47,307 nt of DNA, taken from positions 1 to 47,307 of the forward strand of contig JBNGIS010020325.1 of assembly GCA_049999725.1 (NCBI GenBank), written 5' to 3'. This document shows positions 23,801 to 35,249 of this stretch, one piece after another. Every line of letters begins with the position of its first letter. Position 1 is the first letter of the stretch. Origin of the DNA: Haplomitrium mnioides. Its lineage: Eukaryota > Marchantiophyta > Haplomitriopsida > Calobryales. The notes beneath the pieces were generated by a model. It searched no databases. It saw nothing but the letters and a program-made list of their open reading frames with translations, and was not told the origin of the DNA. The position numbers and the translations under genes were made by a program.

Positions 23801-24046
23801 GGGCCCTTGCTTGCCCAATTTGATTTTTTAGTGGTATCTACCATCTTGTTGGCGATCACTGCTCCCTCCTCTGCTTCCGCCATGATCCCGTCCTCCTCCA
23901 TGGATCCATGCGCTCTGCTTGTACTTGCAATTTGAAGGATTCTTGCTACTCTCGAGGCTCTCTTGCACTTACCAAGGCGGAATTGTGTCAATGATGCTCT
24001 TGTTGGGAAGAATTCAGTGTTAGCACCTCAATCCGCTGGCTGACAA
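20820..24046 (-). mobile_element. Solo LTR (3227 bp) of the long-LTR family
   Basis: It starts tgtcactcccctgtttcagg and ends ccgctggctgaca. It is flanked by identical 5-bp duplications atgct (20815-20819 and 24047-24051) and contains no gag or pol. Equal duplications on a lone LTR are the signature of recombination between the two LTRs of a former full element. It aligns with both LTRs of the complete element but is diverged in the middle. Its right-end sequence matches the 86-bp piece at 43466-43551 more closely than the complete element's LTRs do. Confidence 0.94.
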
Positions 24047-24051
24047 TGCTT

Positions 24052-25259
24052 TCAAATTCCCTCAAAGAAAAAGGCAAAGAAAACTTTGACTTTTCTCCTC
24101 TTTAGTCTTATCACGAAGAATATCTATAAAATCCTTAATACTTATTCAATATGCCTATACTATACCTTGCTAAAAATCTTGTAAAATAAGCTTTCTACCT
24201 ATTCAATGACATGTTTATTTTTTATTCTTTGGATACTCTCTATTTTGACTTTTATGCAAGGTACTATTGAATATTTGAAAAATTATAATTCTCGTTAAAC
24301 AAAATATTTTTCACTTTTGTAAGCTTTCACTAGTAATCTTAGTCATAGTATATAATTATATAAAATATGGGTTTCCATAAATTTCTAATAAGTACAAAGT
24401 TATATATGTACTCAAATATACACATATTTAATAAAACTAATCATATATAATACTTCCACTAATAACTTATAAGGCTTCTCTATACTTTATTGCAATACCT
24501 CCCACTGAATGATAGCAGTTCAAACATATCACATGTCTCTTACAACCATCTTTTTCCCTCATAGTGTATGGGATCAATACGTGAACTCTATACAATCATA
24601 TCATCTATGACTGAATCCTATACACGCATGAGACTAAACATTCAACTCAAGCAATCAAAGTACACTTTTTCAAGTGATTTCCAAGACACCAAACCTTATG
24701 CATGTAGGGACTTTGATGGTCCAACCAAACTTCATTACTTTGGAACTAGAGCTCCTCCAGTGGAACCCAAACAAAAGAATGACACCTTGAAGACTATTTG
24801 TGAGCATTTATATTGCCATCTTAAGAATTTTGTTCATGTGTCTTCATCAACAACTTATGAAAACAAAAAAGTTACAAGATTTAAATGTATTTGTCAATAT
24901 GATTCTTGAAATGATATCACAAAATCATTTCAATTTTCATTGCAATATATTGTCACCTTTGGTACATTCAATCAAACTATTTATTGTACAAAAGTTGGAC
25001 AGGAATCCTTGACCAAAGCGACATCTAGAAAAGAACTCGACTAAAAAAATTGTTAGATAAAAGTTCGGGCAATGATTCCTATTAAGATAATATTTCTCAA
25101 TAATTATCACAAAATGCTCTATTTATTCTAGAGAAAACATTGCCATAAGTCAAGATTTTGGTGAGGATGATGTTCAACTTAGTTGAGCTCTCTTACAGTT
25201 AAAACTTGTATTCCTAGATTCAAAAAGTATACACCAATACTAAAATATATTTTGGATGA
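24052..25259. other. AT-rich background; unrecognised frames
   Basis: The longest frame is 24568-24909 on the plus strand (113 codons, no stop, Lys/Thr-rich, two Cys near its end). I do not recognise it and see no motif to assign. The frame at 25183-25446 overlaps the first unit of the tandem duplication that follows. Confidence 0.45.
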
Positions 25260-25793
25260 TACAAAAGATCCTAAAGACACTGCTTTGTCTCCAATAACTA
25301 GATTTTCATATGGACCAAATCGACCAACCAAGCACAATAGTTCTTTATGTGGACCAAAATCCAAATGGGTACTTGCATTACGTGACAATTCTTTTCCAAA
25401 AGTCTATCTTGACAATAGCTTCATAAAGAAGAAACTTGATACTTAATTCAATTTGAAGTTGAGAAGAATTCCATGTTACTGAAATAATTCTATATTGTTG
25501 TCCAAGATAGTGTCATCAGAGTTATTAAAGAAACATTCTTTTGGCAAAGCATGAAAAATCAAAGCATCACATTACAATGGAGAGTACTAAGAAAATATTA
25601 AAACCATAGCAATCAAGTTACTTTGCCTAATGGTGCTATTGTATATAGAAGAACATTCAAGTTATTTTCATATAGACCAAATCAACCAACCAAGTATAAG
25701 AGTTCTTTATGTGAACCAAAATCCAAATGGGTACTTGCATTACATGACAATTCTTTTCCAAAGTTCTATGTTGACGAGAGATTCATAAAAAAG
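25260..25793. repeat. 362-bp tandem duplication (unit A and first part of unit B)
   Basis: Unit A is about 25260-25621. Unit B starts about 25622, is interrupted at 25793 by the LTR, and resumes at 30669 to about 30866; a third unit may begin at 30867. Shared words include accaaaatccaaatgggtac and aaagcatgaaaaatcaaagc. Both units have a similar plus-strand frame (25183-25446 and 25623-25793) with a KSKWVLAL stretch, so a former coding region is possible, but I do not recognise it. Confidence 0.85.
25789..25793. repeat. Target-site duplication of the 4.9-kb LTR, left copy (aaaag)
   Basis: The right copy is agaag at 30669-30673. The undisturbed unit A has agaag at the same place (25427-25431), so the left copy carries one later G>A change. 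Confidence 0.85.
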
Positions 25794-28039
25794 TGTTACG
25801 CCCTTGCCTCCTCTCTTAACACCCAATTGATGCTATTTCAAAGGAAAGAGGTGACAAAGAATAACTGGGCTCTTTAATGAGACGACCCAAGCACCCTCGT
25901 TAGTGAATTCAGATCTTAACGATCATGAACCTCTCACCTTGCATTTCCACACTACTCTCAAACCCGCAAGCACAAGACCGACTTGACTTCCTCTCTACCA
26001 CACACAGAGCAACCACAAGTCAATTGATCATGGGGTACATCCAACATTGTGCTTGAGGCAAATCCAGCTGCAGATATTCAATTTCACCTCCTTTGCACAT
26101 GGGTGTATGAACTTATTACACATTAATAGACTTGCAGCCTTCTTCTACAGGCTACGTCCTAACACCACCAAGACTCAACACTCCGCTAAGTACTGAACTA
26201 TCACCAGGGCCAACTACTCCAACACCCAGCCAAGCAGAGCTATCCGTTTTATTCTCTCAGTAGAATGGAAATTACAACCTAAGCGTGGAACCCCACTTAT
26301 TAGCCTTCCTAGGCACATGCAGAACTATCATTCACTCTTCCTAACGCTCCTAACATCATTACCTCCACTCTTGTACAACAATTATTCCCAATACTTCAGC
26401 TTGACCAGCATTGTAGATAATGTAGCCCTTGTTTTCTCCTTAGCCAGCCCAAATTCTCCCCTGTAACCTGCGTCAGCTTTCTCAACCCAATCCTCTGCCC
26501 GTTGAAGTTTCAAACATGGGTTCAGAATCTGAGTTCCAAATATGAATCCTGCCTCTACAATCACAACAACACCAAAAGCATCAACCTCTCTACCACTATC
26601 TCCCCACTCACACACCTTGTCCAGATAGTTTTTTAACTTCCCTCGCAAGAAGCCCTGAATTTACTTCCTCAAGCTTGGAAGAGGTCTTATTTAACTTCCA
26701 CCTCTGGAAGACAGCCCTCCTAGCTACTGGATCACCCACTCCACCCGAGAATTGGCTGGATCTTCCCTGCAGTGCGCAGGCACTAATGTGGCCACTCCTC
26801 TCCCTTCTCTACAAGATTATAACACCAGCAGCACGCTCCCAATGCTTCTGGGACTGATTCTCTTGCACAAACTAAAGCTGAGATGACACCAGGACCCCCC
26901 CCTTGGCTGCCCCTCACAAAATACAAACTGAAAGAACTCTCCTCTCCTCTAAGTGTTGGTCCACCTTGAAATGTTGGTCTGCCTTCAAATGTGAGTCCAC
27001 CTAAGTAGTCTGTGCCTCTAGAGCCTCTTGCTCAACGATTCCCAGCACCTCCTTAGTCCACCTCCACCATGTGATGGCCTTACTTCACGAGTACACCCAC
27101 TTCACTAGAAGTCTCACCAAAACTCTCTCCTCTATATCCCGCTGCTTTCTCTGCACAAAATTATCTGCCCCCGTAGCTTCAAAGCGAGGTAGTCTAACCC
27201 TACCTTGGTTTCCCCTCTTAGCCTCAACGATTCATCACCACCCTTCCTTGAAAGTCCATATTTCCCTTATCTGACGTCTGAGGGGTGCATCCCGCCTTTT
27301 GGCACAGCTTACAGGGGGTTTTCTTTTAGATTCAGAGCTTGAAATTGACGCCAACAACTGTGTTTTGTCATTCTCTTCCCAACAAGACTAGATTTACGCA
27401 AATCCAACCTCTCTAGCTCTAGCAATCGTCGTTTGAATGGACATACCTTTTTCTTTTGTTTTAGCTTGACAACCCGCGAGATCCTTTGAATACCAGACAT
27501 CGGACATGTGGCGCTATGGGGCAGCCCATTGGATTCCTTGGACTCGCCATCCTGTAAGATTCATTGGATTGGAACCCGTGAGATTCTTTAGACGTCGGAC
27601 AGCTGACACGTGGTGCATCGAGAGAGCCCGTTGGATTCCTCGGACTGGCCACCTCGTGAGATTCCTCGGACGTCAGATCTTTGATAGGTTGCTGTTTTGA
27701 CACCCTTCGTTCCTCCTCTGGCTGGATCCCCGTTAAGAGGGATCCCCACTTCGTAAGCTCAACGGATCCCCTTTAACCAGACCTCTCCACCTCAGAAGGC
27801 CGATCGGAACCACTTTAAGTGGGTTCTCCACTTAGGATGGTTGAGTCCTGCTCCGTTCCTCAGATCGAACACAACGGACATCAGAAAGTTGACACGTGGT
27901 GTGTCATGGGAGTCCATTAGATTCCTCGAACTCGCCATCTTATAAGATTCTTTGGACGCCAGATCTTCAATAGGTCGTTGTTTTGGTATCCTTGTTTCTC
28001 CTCTGGCCGATCCGTTGATAAGTCGCATTTTTTGCACCA

Positions 28040-28417
28040 TCGTTCCTTCCCCAGCAGATCATCGATATATCCCGGTTTCGGCACCTTTTGCTCCTCTTGG
28101 GGCCATCAATCTATCACTGTTTTGGCACGCCTTTCTGCTCCTGTAGCCAGACCTCTAAAAGATCACCCCTTCGGTGCCATCGTATCTCCTCCCACGCATC
28201 ATTGACATTTGCCTATTTCGGCACCATTTGGTCCTCCCCCCAATGGATCATCGATATATCTTAGTTTCAGCACCCTTTGTTCTTCCTTAGGCCATCGATC
28301 TATCACTATTTCGGCACCCCTTCCTGCTCATGTGGCCAGACCGCTGAAAAATCACCCCTTCAGCGCCATCGTATCTCCTCCAATAGATCGTCAACATTTC
28401 CCTGTTTTTGGTCCACC
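28040..28417. repeat. Higher-order tandem repeat of about 189 bp in the solo LTR
   Basis: Two units start near 28040 and 28229, marked by gatcatcgatatatc and by ggccatcratctatcact (28101 and 28290). Each unit is made of about three 55-65-bp submodules of the type gatyrtcgatatatc...tttcggcacc...cctcctc. The same submodule occurs singly or a few times in the other LTRs (for example 22980-23230). Confidence 0.8.
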
Positions 28418-28433
28418 CCCAATGGATCCCTGT

Positions 28434-29144
28434 TAAGTGGGATCCCCACTTAGGGAGATCCCTCGAAACCATGTTAAGTGGGTATCCCCACATCGGATGG
28501 CAGATCGGAACCCCCTTAAGTGGGCTCTCTTTGTCGATTTATTGCCATTTCGACGCCCTCGTCTTCTATTGACATGTTTTTGATATATCTCTATTTCAAC
28601 ACTTGGTTCTTCTTTTGGCTGGACTGTCGATAAGTCATGTTTTTGGCCTCTTCGTTCTTCCTTTGGCGAATCATGGATATATCTCCATTTTGGCACTCTC
28701 ATTTTCCTCCCAACTTGTTCTTCGACATATCCATGTTTCGGCACCTTCTTCCTTTTCTATCCAGACCATCGATAGGTCACTATTTTGACGCCTTGTTCTT
28801 CAAGTGAAACCTCGTCTTATCTTCATTTTGGCATCTTCCCTTGATATAGGACCCCTGGGAGGCTCCTTCTCTTTTCATTAAGACATCAAAAAGTTTGATG
28901 TAGGAACATTGAGGGAGTCTTTTTTACCTAACTTGTGAAAAGGTTCATTGTAAGAACACTACAGATCCATTTCAAACTTTCGGATGACATCCGATTCGAA
29001 CTTTCAAAATCTCCTCCTCCTCGTCCGAATCTTCGACATGTCACCCTTTCGCCCGATTAATTAGCCCGCTTCGGAATCCCTCTTAACCGGTCCTCTCCAC
29101 ATCGGAAGGCGGATCGGAACCACTTTAAGTGGGCTTCCCACTTA
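28434..29144. other. Further copies of the taagtggg...cccactta hairpin
   Basis: Perfect 8-bp stems lie at 28434-28452 (loop atc) and 29126-29144 (loop ctt), with a related one at 27816-27834. Loop bases differ from those of the other LTRs while the arms are kept. Confidence 0.7.
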
Positions 29145-30673
29145 GGAAGGCTAGTTTCCGATCCGTTCTTCGGATCAAACACCACAGAATTCTTGACCTT
29201 GACTCTTCTCTTGCGATCCCTTCAAATCCCACCTCCCTCTTTTGCGCGATTTACTTGCAAGTCAATCCTCCCCCTTGCCGATTTTGGCGAGATCCTCCAG
29301 CCCCCTCGATCTTCCCTGACAAATTCTCTAGCCTTCGCGATCAAATTCTCCTCTAGACAACCGTCCCTATTCTCCCTTGCGAATTCTGGCGACCTCTCGT
29401 AATCCTCCACTTGCTTGATTTCCAGCCTCCTCAGATCGAGCCCTCACTCCGAATTCCTCATGACGACATCTCCCTGCTGCACAAATGACTCTCCTCTAGG
29501 TAATTCTCCTCCTCTGTCATGCACAGTTCAATCCCTCTTCCTCTCATGTGAATTCTCCTATTGGCCCTTGCGCAATTCTCCTTCGAATCGATCCAATCTT
29601 CAATGTTGGTTCTATTCGACTCCTCCTCCGTTTGCGTGAAATTCTCTTGTGGCGAACTTATCCTTTCGAATCCTGTCCAAATCCTTTTCCTGTGCGGTCC
29701 CTGTGCAGCAGTGGTCGTCTTGCACTGATCTCTCTGGCTACGCAAATTCCTTGTCCAAAATCAAATTATCCCCCTGCGCAACTTCTGCCTCCAGGTCGAT
29801 CTTCTGTTGATATGGTCTTCCAGCGACACCTGCTCCCATTTGTGATTCAACTACGCTACCACGATTTGTGCGATTTGATTCCCTGGCAAAACCTCCATGC
29901 AATTCCATCCTGGCTCAACCCTTCTTTTGACGATCAACTCATCTCCCCCCTGCGTCTTCCGATCCCAACTGGTATGCCCCTTTCAATTCCTTTCCTCAAT
30001 CCAATTTCCTCCTCACCCACGATTTATGTGGGAACGTTATCCTCCCTTGAGCGATCCAATGTTCCCTTCAAGACACTCGCTTCTGCTCCTCCTTGACCTT
30101 CGTGCTTCAATTTTCCCTCTTGCTCACAATTTCTCTCCTCTGGCAAATTCTTTGATCTCTCCTACACATTCACTCCTTTTGCAATCCCTTTGGCTGTTCG
30201 AATGTGGCTGATTGATCCCGTCAGATTGAGCTATGCTGATCGATCTAGCCTGCTCCTCGACATGAAGTGCCTCTTTCTCCCATGCGCGCAATTCTCCTAG
30301 CATGCGAAATCCTTGATTCGTGGTCTTGATCCAAACAGAAGGTGCCCTCCCAATATCCCATAAGTGTTTCTCACGGAGCCAGATGTAGTATATAAGGATT
30401 AGCCACCCTCCTTCTTTCAAGAGGCAGCCTCTTATCGGGTATAAGGCCATCATTTATCTCTTGCTTGCCCCTGAATGGACCTAGTTCAGGGCTTACCCTT
30501 CCCTAGGGCACATTGTCCTCCGAGTGATCAAATGGTCTTACCAATAGAGTAGTCTTCAGAGTAGTGGGCTTGGCTTGGCCTCCAACAGTAGGTTAGTTTT
30601 ATTAAATTTTACTTAATTTTTGAAAATTTTCGAAAATATGACACAAGTACCTTCAAACTCAGCTGACAAGAAG

Positions 30674-31359
30674 AAACTTGATCCTTAATTCAATTTGAAG
30701 TTGAGAAGAATTTCATATTGTCGAAATAATTCTACATCATTGTACAAGATAGTTTCATTAGAGCTATCAAAGAGGCATACTATTGGCAAAGCATGAAAAA
30801 TCAAAGCATCACATTAGTATAGAGAGAACCAAGAAAAGATTCAAACCTTTGTATTCGAGTTACTTTGCTTGGTTGTACTATTGAATGTAGAAGAGTATTC
30901 AAGCTAGTACTATATGAAGGAATAGCAAAAGCCAAAATACATTTGAAAGACAATGTGAGAGAATACTAACTCATAAAATATATAATTTGTATGATAATTT
31001 TACCAAATAGGAAGTTTTGATTAGTATACAACTTATTTGAAAGAAAAATATCTCTATTGCATTCTTAGCTTCTCTAATTTTACAAAGAATTAGAGAATGC
31101 ACTTTTCAAATGTCAAAATTCTAAATCGCAATAGATTTTATATTTGTGAATTCAATATGCGAAAAGATTAAATCGTTGTGAGAGAGATTTGTTTTGGAGT
31201 TTGGCAAAGGTAAAAAAATGTTTTGGCTGTTGCTATTCAAGAATGTTCTTTTGTTTTAATCGATTTTTTACACATATGTTATTTTGAATTCAGTGAGCTA
31301 AATAGAGATTCTAGTTGCTCAAAAGACAGTAGGCGCTCAACTGATTAGTTATTACTTTT
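30674..31359. other. Rest of the interrupted duplication unit and AT-rich background
   Basis: 30669-30866 completes unit B of the 362-bp duplication. From 30867 a partial third unit is visible for about 60 bp. No gene is seen after that. Confidence 0.6.
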
Positions 31360-32130
31360 TCTAGTTCTCTACGCGTATGGGTCTATGCACACAAAAGATT
31401 TGCTATAATTTTGTTTTTAATCCTATACGTTCGTGCAACCTATACTCACTTAGGATTTGTTGTTGTTGTTGTTTGTAATTCACAACACCCATAGGATTCA
31501 TTATTTTTATTTGCAACCCTATGTGCGCATACACTCTAGACCTATTCAAGATTTGCTATTGTTGTTTGTAATCCAATGTGCGCAAAGAAATTTTCATTTT
31601 GATTGCAACCATTTGTGCACATTGAATTCCTACATATAGGAGATTGATCATTTTATTTGCAACCTTACGTGCTAGTAAAGTCTAAGTGTGCATAAGATTT
31701 GTTGTAGTTGTGTGTAATCTTATTCTTGCATAGTCTTTGTAATTTTATATCCAACTTTATAGGTGGATGGACTTGAATCCTGAGAGAGATTGGTTATACT
31801 TGTTTGTAATCCTATATATACATAGAATTTATAATTTTATTTGCAATCCCATGTGTGAATGGGCTATAAACGTATTGAGAATTGGTTATAGTTGTTTGTA
31901 ATATGATGCTTGCATAGGATTCATTATTTTTATTTGTAGCCCTATGTGCAACTTGATTGTATGCACAAATAGAACTTGCTATAGTTGTTTGTAGCTCTAG
32001 GCGCCTAGAGTCAAAACATTTAAAAGTTTCATTTTGCTTTATAACCTTATGCGGGCAAAATGACTCTAAGCTAGTTTAAGATTTGTTATTTTTCTTTGAG
32101 ACTCTATGGAGGCCTACAACCTAAGCGAGC
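31360..32130. repeat. Degenerate minisatellite, same family as 1826-2300
   Basis: A dozen or so diverged monomers with tttgtaaycctatgygcgca and aggatttgttatwgttg parts, irregularly spaced by about 50-75 bp. Confidence 0.7.
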
Positions 32131-33070
32131 TTAAACTAGTATGAAGGTCAAAAAAGATTATGAAGAAGGAAAGGTGCAAGTATGCCTAACCCAATTTAAA
32201 CTTGAAGTTTCAAATATGCTACAAGGGAAAATTAGAGGGATTTCATATAGAGGGCTTAAATATAGTATTGAAAGGAAAAAAATCAAAGCTATGACCTAAT
32301 AGATATTTTGATGTTGTCTCTTGGTCAATACAACTTACATTCAATAGTTTAAGGGTAGTTTGTAGACAGCAAGGTGCAAAGGAGTAACAACTAAAGAGTA
32401 TTTGCATGACGCATGGGTTTGAAATGATTGTTGCAGATGGACAAAAGCAAATGGAAGCCATTGGGAGAAAACATGGAATGATAGCTACCCAATGATCTAA
32501 TTTTGAGTCAGAAATATAGGAAAAAATGCATTTGATTGTTAGCTCTCTTCTTTTCTCTTCTTTCCTCTTCAATCAGCAACTCACTTCCACTGTGTGCACT
32601 TTCCAATTGGTGGCTCTTCTGATGTTTATCTAGAGAACTATAATTTTGATATTCTTGAAGAAATAAAGTGATGGAGGAAGGTGTTAATCATAGAAGAATT
32701 CGTGAAGTTATCGTATTGGTATGTGTGAGCAATACAATAAAGAACCATAACAATCTACTATGTCGAAGGCAGTAGATGCATCATTTCCATAAGTATCAAA
32801 GGCAAATATAAAAAAGAAGAATGCATGTATAAGTATCAATGTTTTTGAAAATATGAGTTTCATGGAGGTATCGTAGAAAAGTAGGAAGTGAAATCCAATC
32901 CAATACAGTCCTGAGATATTTAAGGTGCCAAATGGATCATAATAATCTTCAAGACAGGTAAAATCTATAATAGAAGAGATGGCTGAAAGCATCATGAACC
33001 CTTATCATACGTTGGTGGTATGGTTCATGTGCTTGTTTTTTGAGTGAGTGTGTTGCAATTGCAATGTCAT
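32131..33070. other. AT-rich background, no gene recognised
   Basis: Minus-strand frames at 32243-32572 and 32708-32995 are Phe/Ser/Ile-rich and look like chance openings in AT-rich DNA. Confidence 0.5.
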
Positions 33071-33075
33071 ACTAT

Positions 33076-33616
33076 TGCAACACTACAGACATACATTACA
33101 CATACAAGTTAGCACAAGTAAAATATACAAGAGTAGAGCACAAAGAACTTCAAAAACTCACAAGATAATAGATGCTTAACAAGGCACTCTCACTTTTTAT
33201 ATACTAAATATAAAGCACTTCGTTTATATAGGTGGAGGAACCCTATTGGTTCCTTTTCTATTCTCTTCTAATTCGACCAACCTTTTATTCTCCTTTTCCC
33301 ACATGTTCTTATCTTTAGAACTTTCCATTTCTCTTTAGTTCTCATTCTACTATGCGTCTTTATTTTAGAACCTTCTATTTGCTTTAATCTTCTACCTTTT
33401 ACATGTCCTTATCCTCTTCTAAAATAGTCTTTCTAAACTTCCTCTTTCACTTCAATTTGTTGATTTTTTCTCATCTTGCCATGTGTCGTTCTGTCTATAA
33501 TAACAATTGTTTTTCGATACTCTAACTTAGTAATAGCTTTCTTATACTAGACATAGTTGACTCTATATCTTACTTCTAACTTTAGTTATTGCTTGCTAAA
33601 GTTAGTGAACATTACA
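33076..33616 (-). repeat. Chromovirus 3' LTR (541 bp)
   Basis: On the plus strand it runs from tgcaacactacagacatac to gtgaacattaca and matches 39025-39576 along its length with many substitutions and small indels, so the element is old. Confidence 0.92.
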
Positions 33617-33637
33617 ATCCTCCTCCTTTTTAAGAGT
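33617..33637 (-). promoter_or_regulatory. Chromovirus polypurine tract
   Basis: On the minus strand aaaaaggaggaggat directly precedes the 3' LTR. Confidence 0.8.
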
Positions 33638-33665
33638 CATCATCCTCGTATAAGTAAGAAAGTTC

Positions 33666-34079
33666 TCAAAAGAGCACATATGCGTTGGCCAAATTCTCCA
33701 AAGGCTTTCAAGTAGCTTCATAAAAGGTTTAACCTTTCCACTAAACCAAGTATTCCACCATCTCATGACCAACAAAGTGATGTGTACATTTCTTCAAGAG
33801 TTGTTCAACCTCAAACTCTTCATGATCATCAATAAGTTTAGACAACGGAGAGGGTTTCTGGGTACTTGTAAAAGAAGTAGAATGAGGGACAAAAGGTAGT
33901 AGTAAAGAGACATGAAAGACTATATAAATTTTCAAGTGAGAAGGTGAAACCAACTGATAGGTCACATCTCTCATACGAGCAAAGATAGAAAAAGGTCCAA
34001 TAAAGAGAGCACTAAGCTTACAAAAATGGAGCAAAGGAAGATTGGAAGTGGAGAGCCTGACTTGATCACTTCCCGACAA
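33666..34079 (-). pseudogene. pol: Integrase C-terminus and chromodomain
   Basis: FIGPFSIFARMRDVTYQL and KIYIVFHVSLLLPF are the GPF/Y module and the conserved HVSLL motif of integrase. They are followed by a chromodomain: EFEVEQLLKK, VEYLV, then past three stops WKG, YEAT and KPLENLANA. The stops stand where Lys, an aromatic residue and Trp are expected. Chromodomains direct integration by binding modified histones; this one cannot be made. The last recognisable codon is just before the TGA at 33666. Confidence 0.9.
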
Positions 34080-34099
34080 TGAGCATCAACATGTTGATT

Positions 34100-34492
34100 C
34101 TACTGATTACGAGCAACTTTCAATTTTTCCATGACTTGTTGAATATTGTAGTAGAGACAATGGAGAAAATCATCAATGATTGGACTTTTGGAGGTCAACA
34201 ATGATGTATGTTGAAGACTAGAGATCGTGATTGGGTGCTTACCATACATAAAAAAGAAAGATGTGGCTCGTGTGGAATTGTTGATGGAGTTATTATAAGA
34301 GAACTCCATAAGAGGTAGTAGCAATACAACTACTACCCATTCTTGTTGCAAAACCTCGTCTATAGCTTTTCTTAATGCATCAACTGAAGGTTTTATTGGT
34401 TGCTTAGAGTCATACCATTTGAGAATATGAACATGATGAAGTGATTTCTTCAATGCTTGAAATGCCAATTCTTCTACCCTCCTCATGTCCAC
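34100..34492 (-). pseudogene. pol: RNase H start fused to late integrase by a deletion
   Basis: AFQALKKSLHHVHILKW opens the RNase H region. After EVLQQEW the frame jumps straight to LPLMEFSYNNSINNST and FMYGKHP, which belong near the end of the integrase core. The rest of RNase H, the zinc domain and most of the DDE core are missing, yet the frame stays open across the join. Confidence 0.85.
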
Positions 34493-34499
34493 GTGTGAT

Positions 34500-35241
34500 T
34501 TTTCTTGAAAAAGTTGGTCAATAGTTCTTCTATTTGTGCAAAACCATCACAAATTGGCGATAAAACCTAGATAGCTCCAAAAATCCTCTTAGTTGTGTTT
34601 GATCACCACAAGGCTCTCACTTTTGAATGGCTTCCACTTTATTATCCATGACTTGAATTCTTGTTGCACTCATACAGTGACCTATATACTCAACCTCCCT
34701 CTTTCTAATTTCACATTTGACATCTTAACATATAGTTTTTGGTCTATAAGTACATTCAATACCGTATGAATGTGCTGTTGATGCCTTTGAAGATTTTTGC
34801 TATAAAGAAGAATATTTTCCAACAAGATAATAGCAAATTTATCTAAGTAAGATAAAACATTTATCATTCATAAGACCCATAAAGGTTGAAGAACCATTAG
34901 TTAATCCAAATGGCATAACAATATATCAAAAATGCTCATATTGACTTCAAAATGCTATTTTTTGCTCATCACCGATTGTAATTTGGATTTGGTTATATCC
35001 ACTTCTCAAATCCAACTTTGTAAAATTGTTTTCTCCTTAAAGTTGATCAAATAACTTTTCTATTCTTGGTAATAGATATTTCTTTTTCACCGTTCGATGA
35101 ATGAGTGCTTGGTAGTCAATACACATCCTCATACTCTCATATTTTTTTTTTCACTAATAAAATTTGTGCACCATAAAGAGAGATGTTTGGCTGAATAAAT
35201 TCCTTCTCCAATAATTCAATGATTTGAGATTTGTATTCTTC
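34500..35241 (-). pseudogene. pol: Reverse transcriptase, main part
   Basis: Fragments in order are [54 protein letters not shown] (plus-strand complement at about 34900-34920), LDKFAIILLENILLYSKN, LYVKMSNVK, GHCMSATRIQV and LRGFLELSRFYRQFV. The catalytic YLDD box has become LLEN, so the active site is lost. Several stops and frameshifts are present. Confidence 0.88.
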
Positions 35242-35249
35242 CACCTCAT

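Larger units (their letters stand above)
25794..30668 (-). mobile_element. Solo LTR (4875 bp), diverged subfamily
   Basis: It starts tgttacgcccttgcc and ends ctcagctgaca, with a near-perfect duplication (aaaag/agaag). An empty-site copy in the same window (unit A, 25427-25431) confirms both edges. Segments such as ccagatagttttttaacttc (about 26620) and the taagtggg hairpins match the long-LTR family. No gag or pol frame is present. It is longer than its relatives partly through internal tandem growth (27650-28800) and a region of caattctcct-rich degenerate repeats (29200-30250). Confidence 0.9.

Noticed and set aside
29458-30096. Overlapping frames of 95-182 codons in the 4.9-kb LTR
   Set aside because: The sequence is a degenerate caattctcct-rich repeat and both strands are open in parts; no homology recognised.
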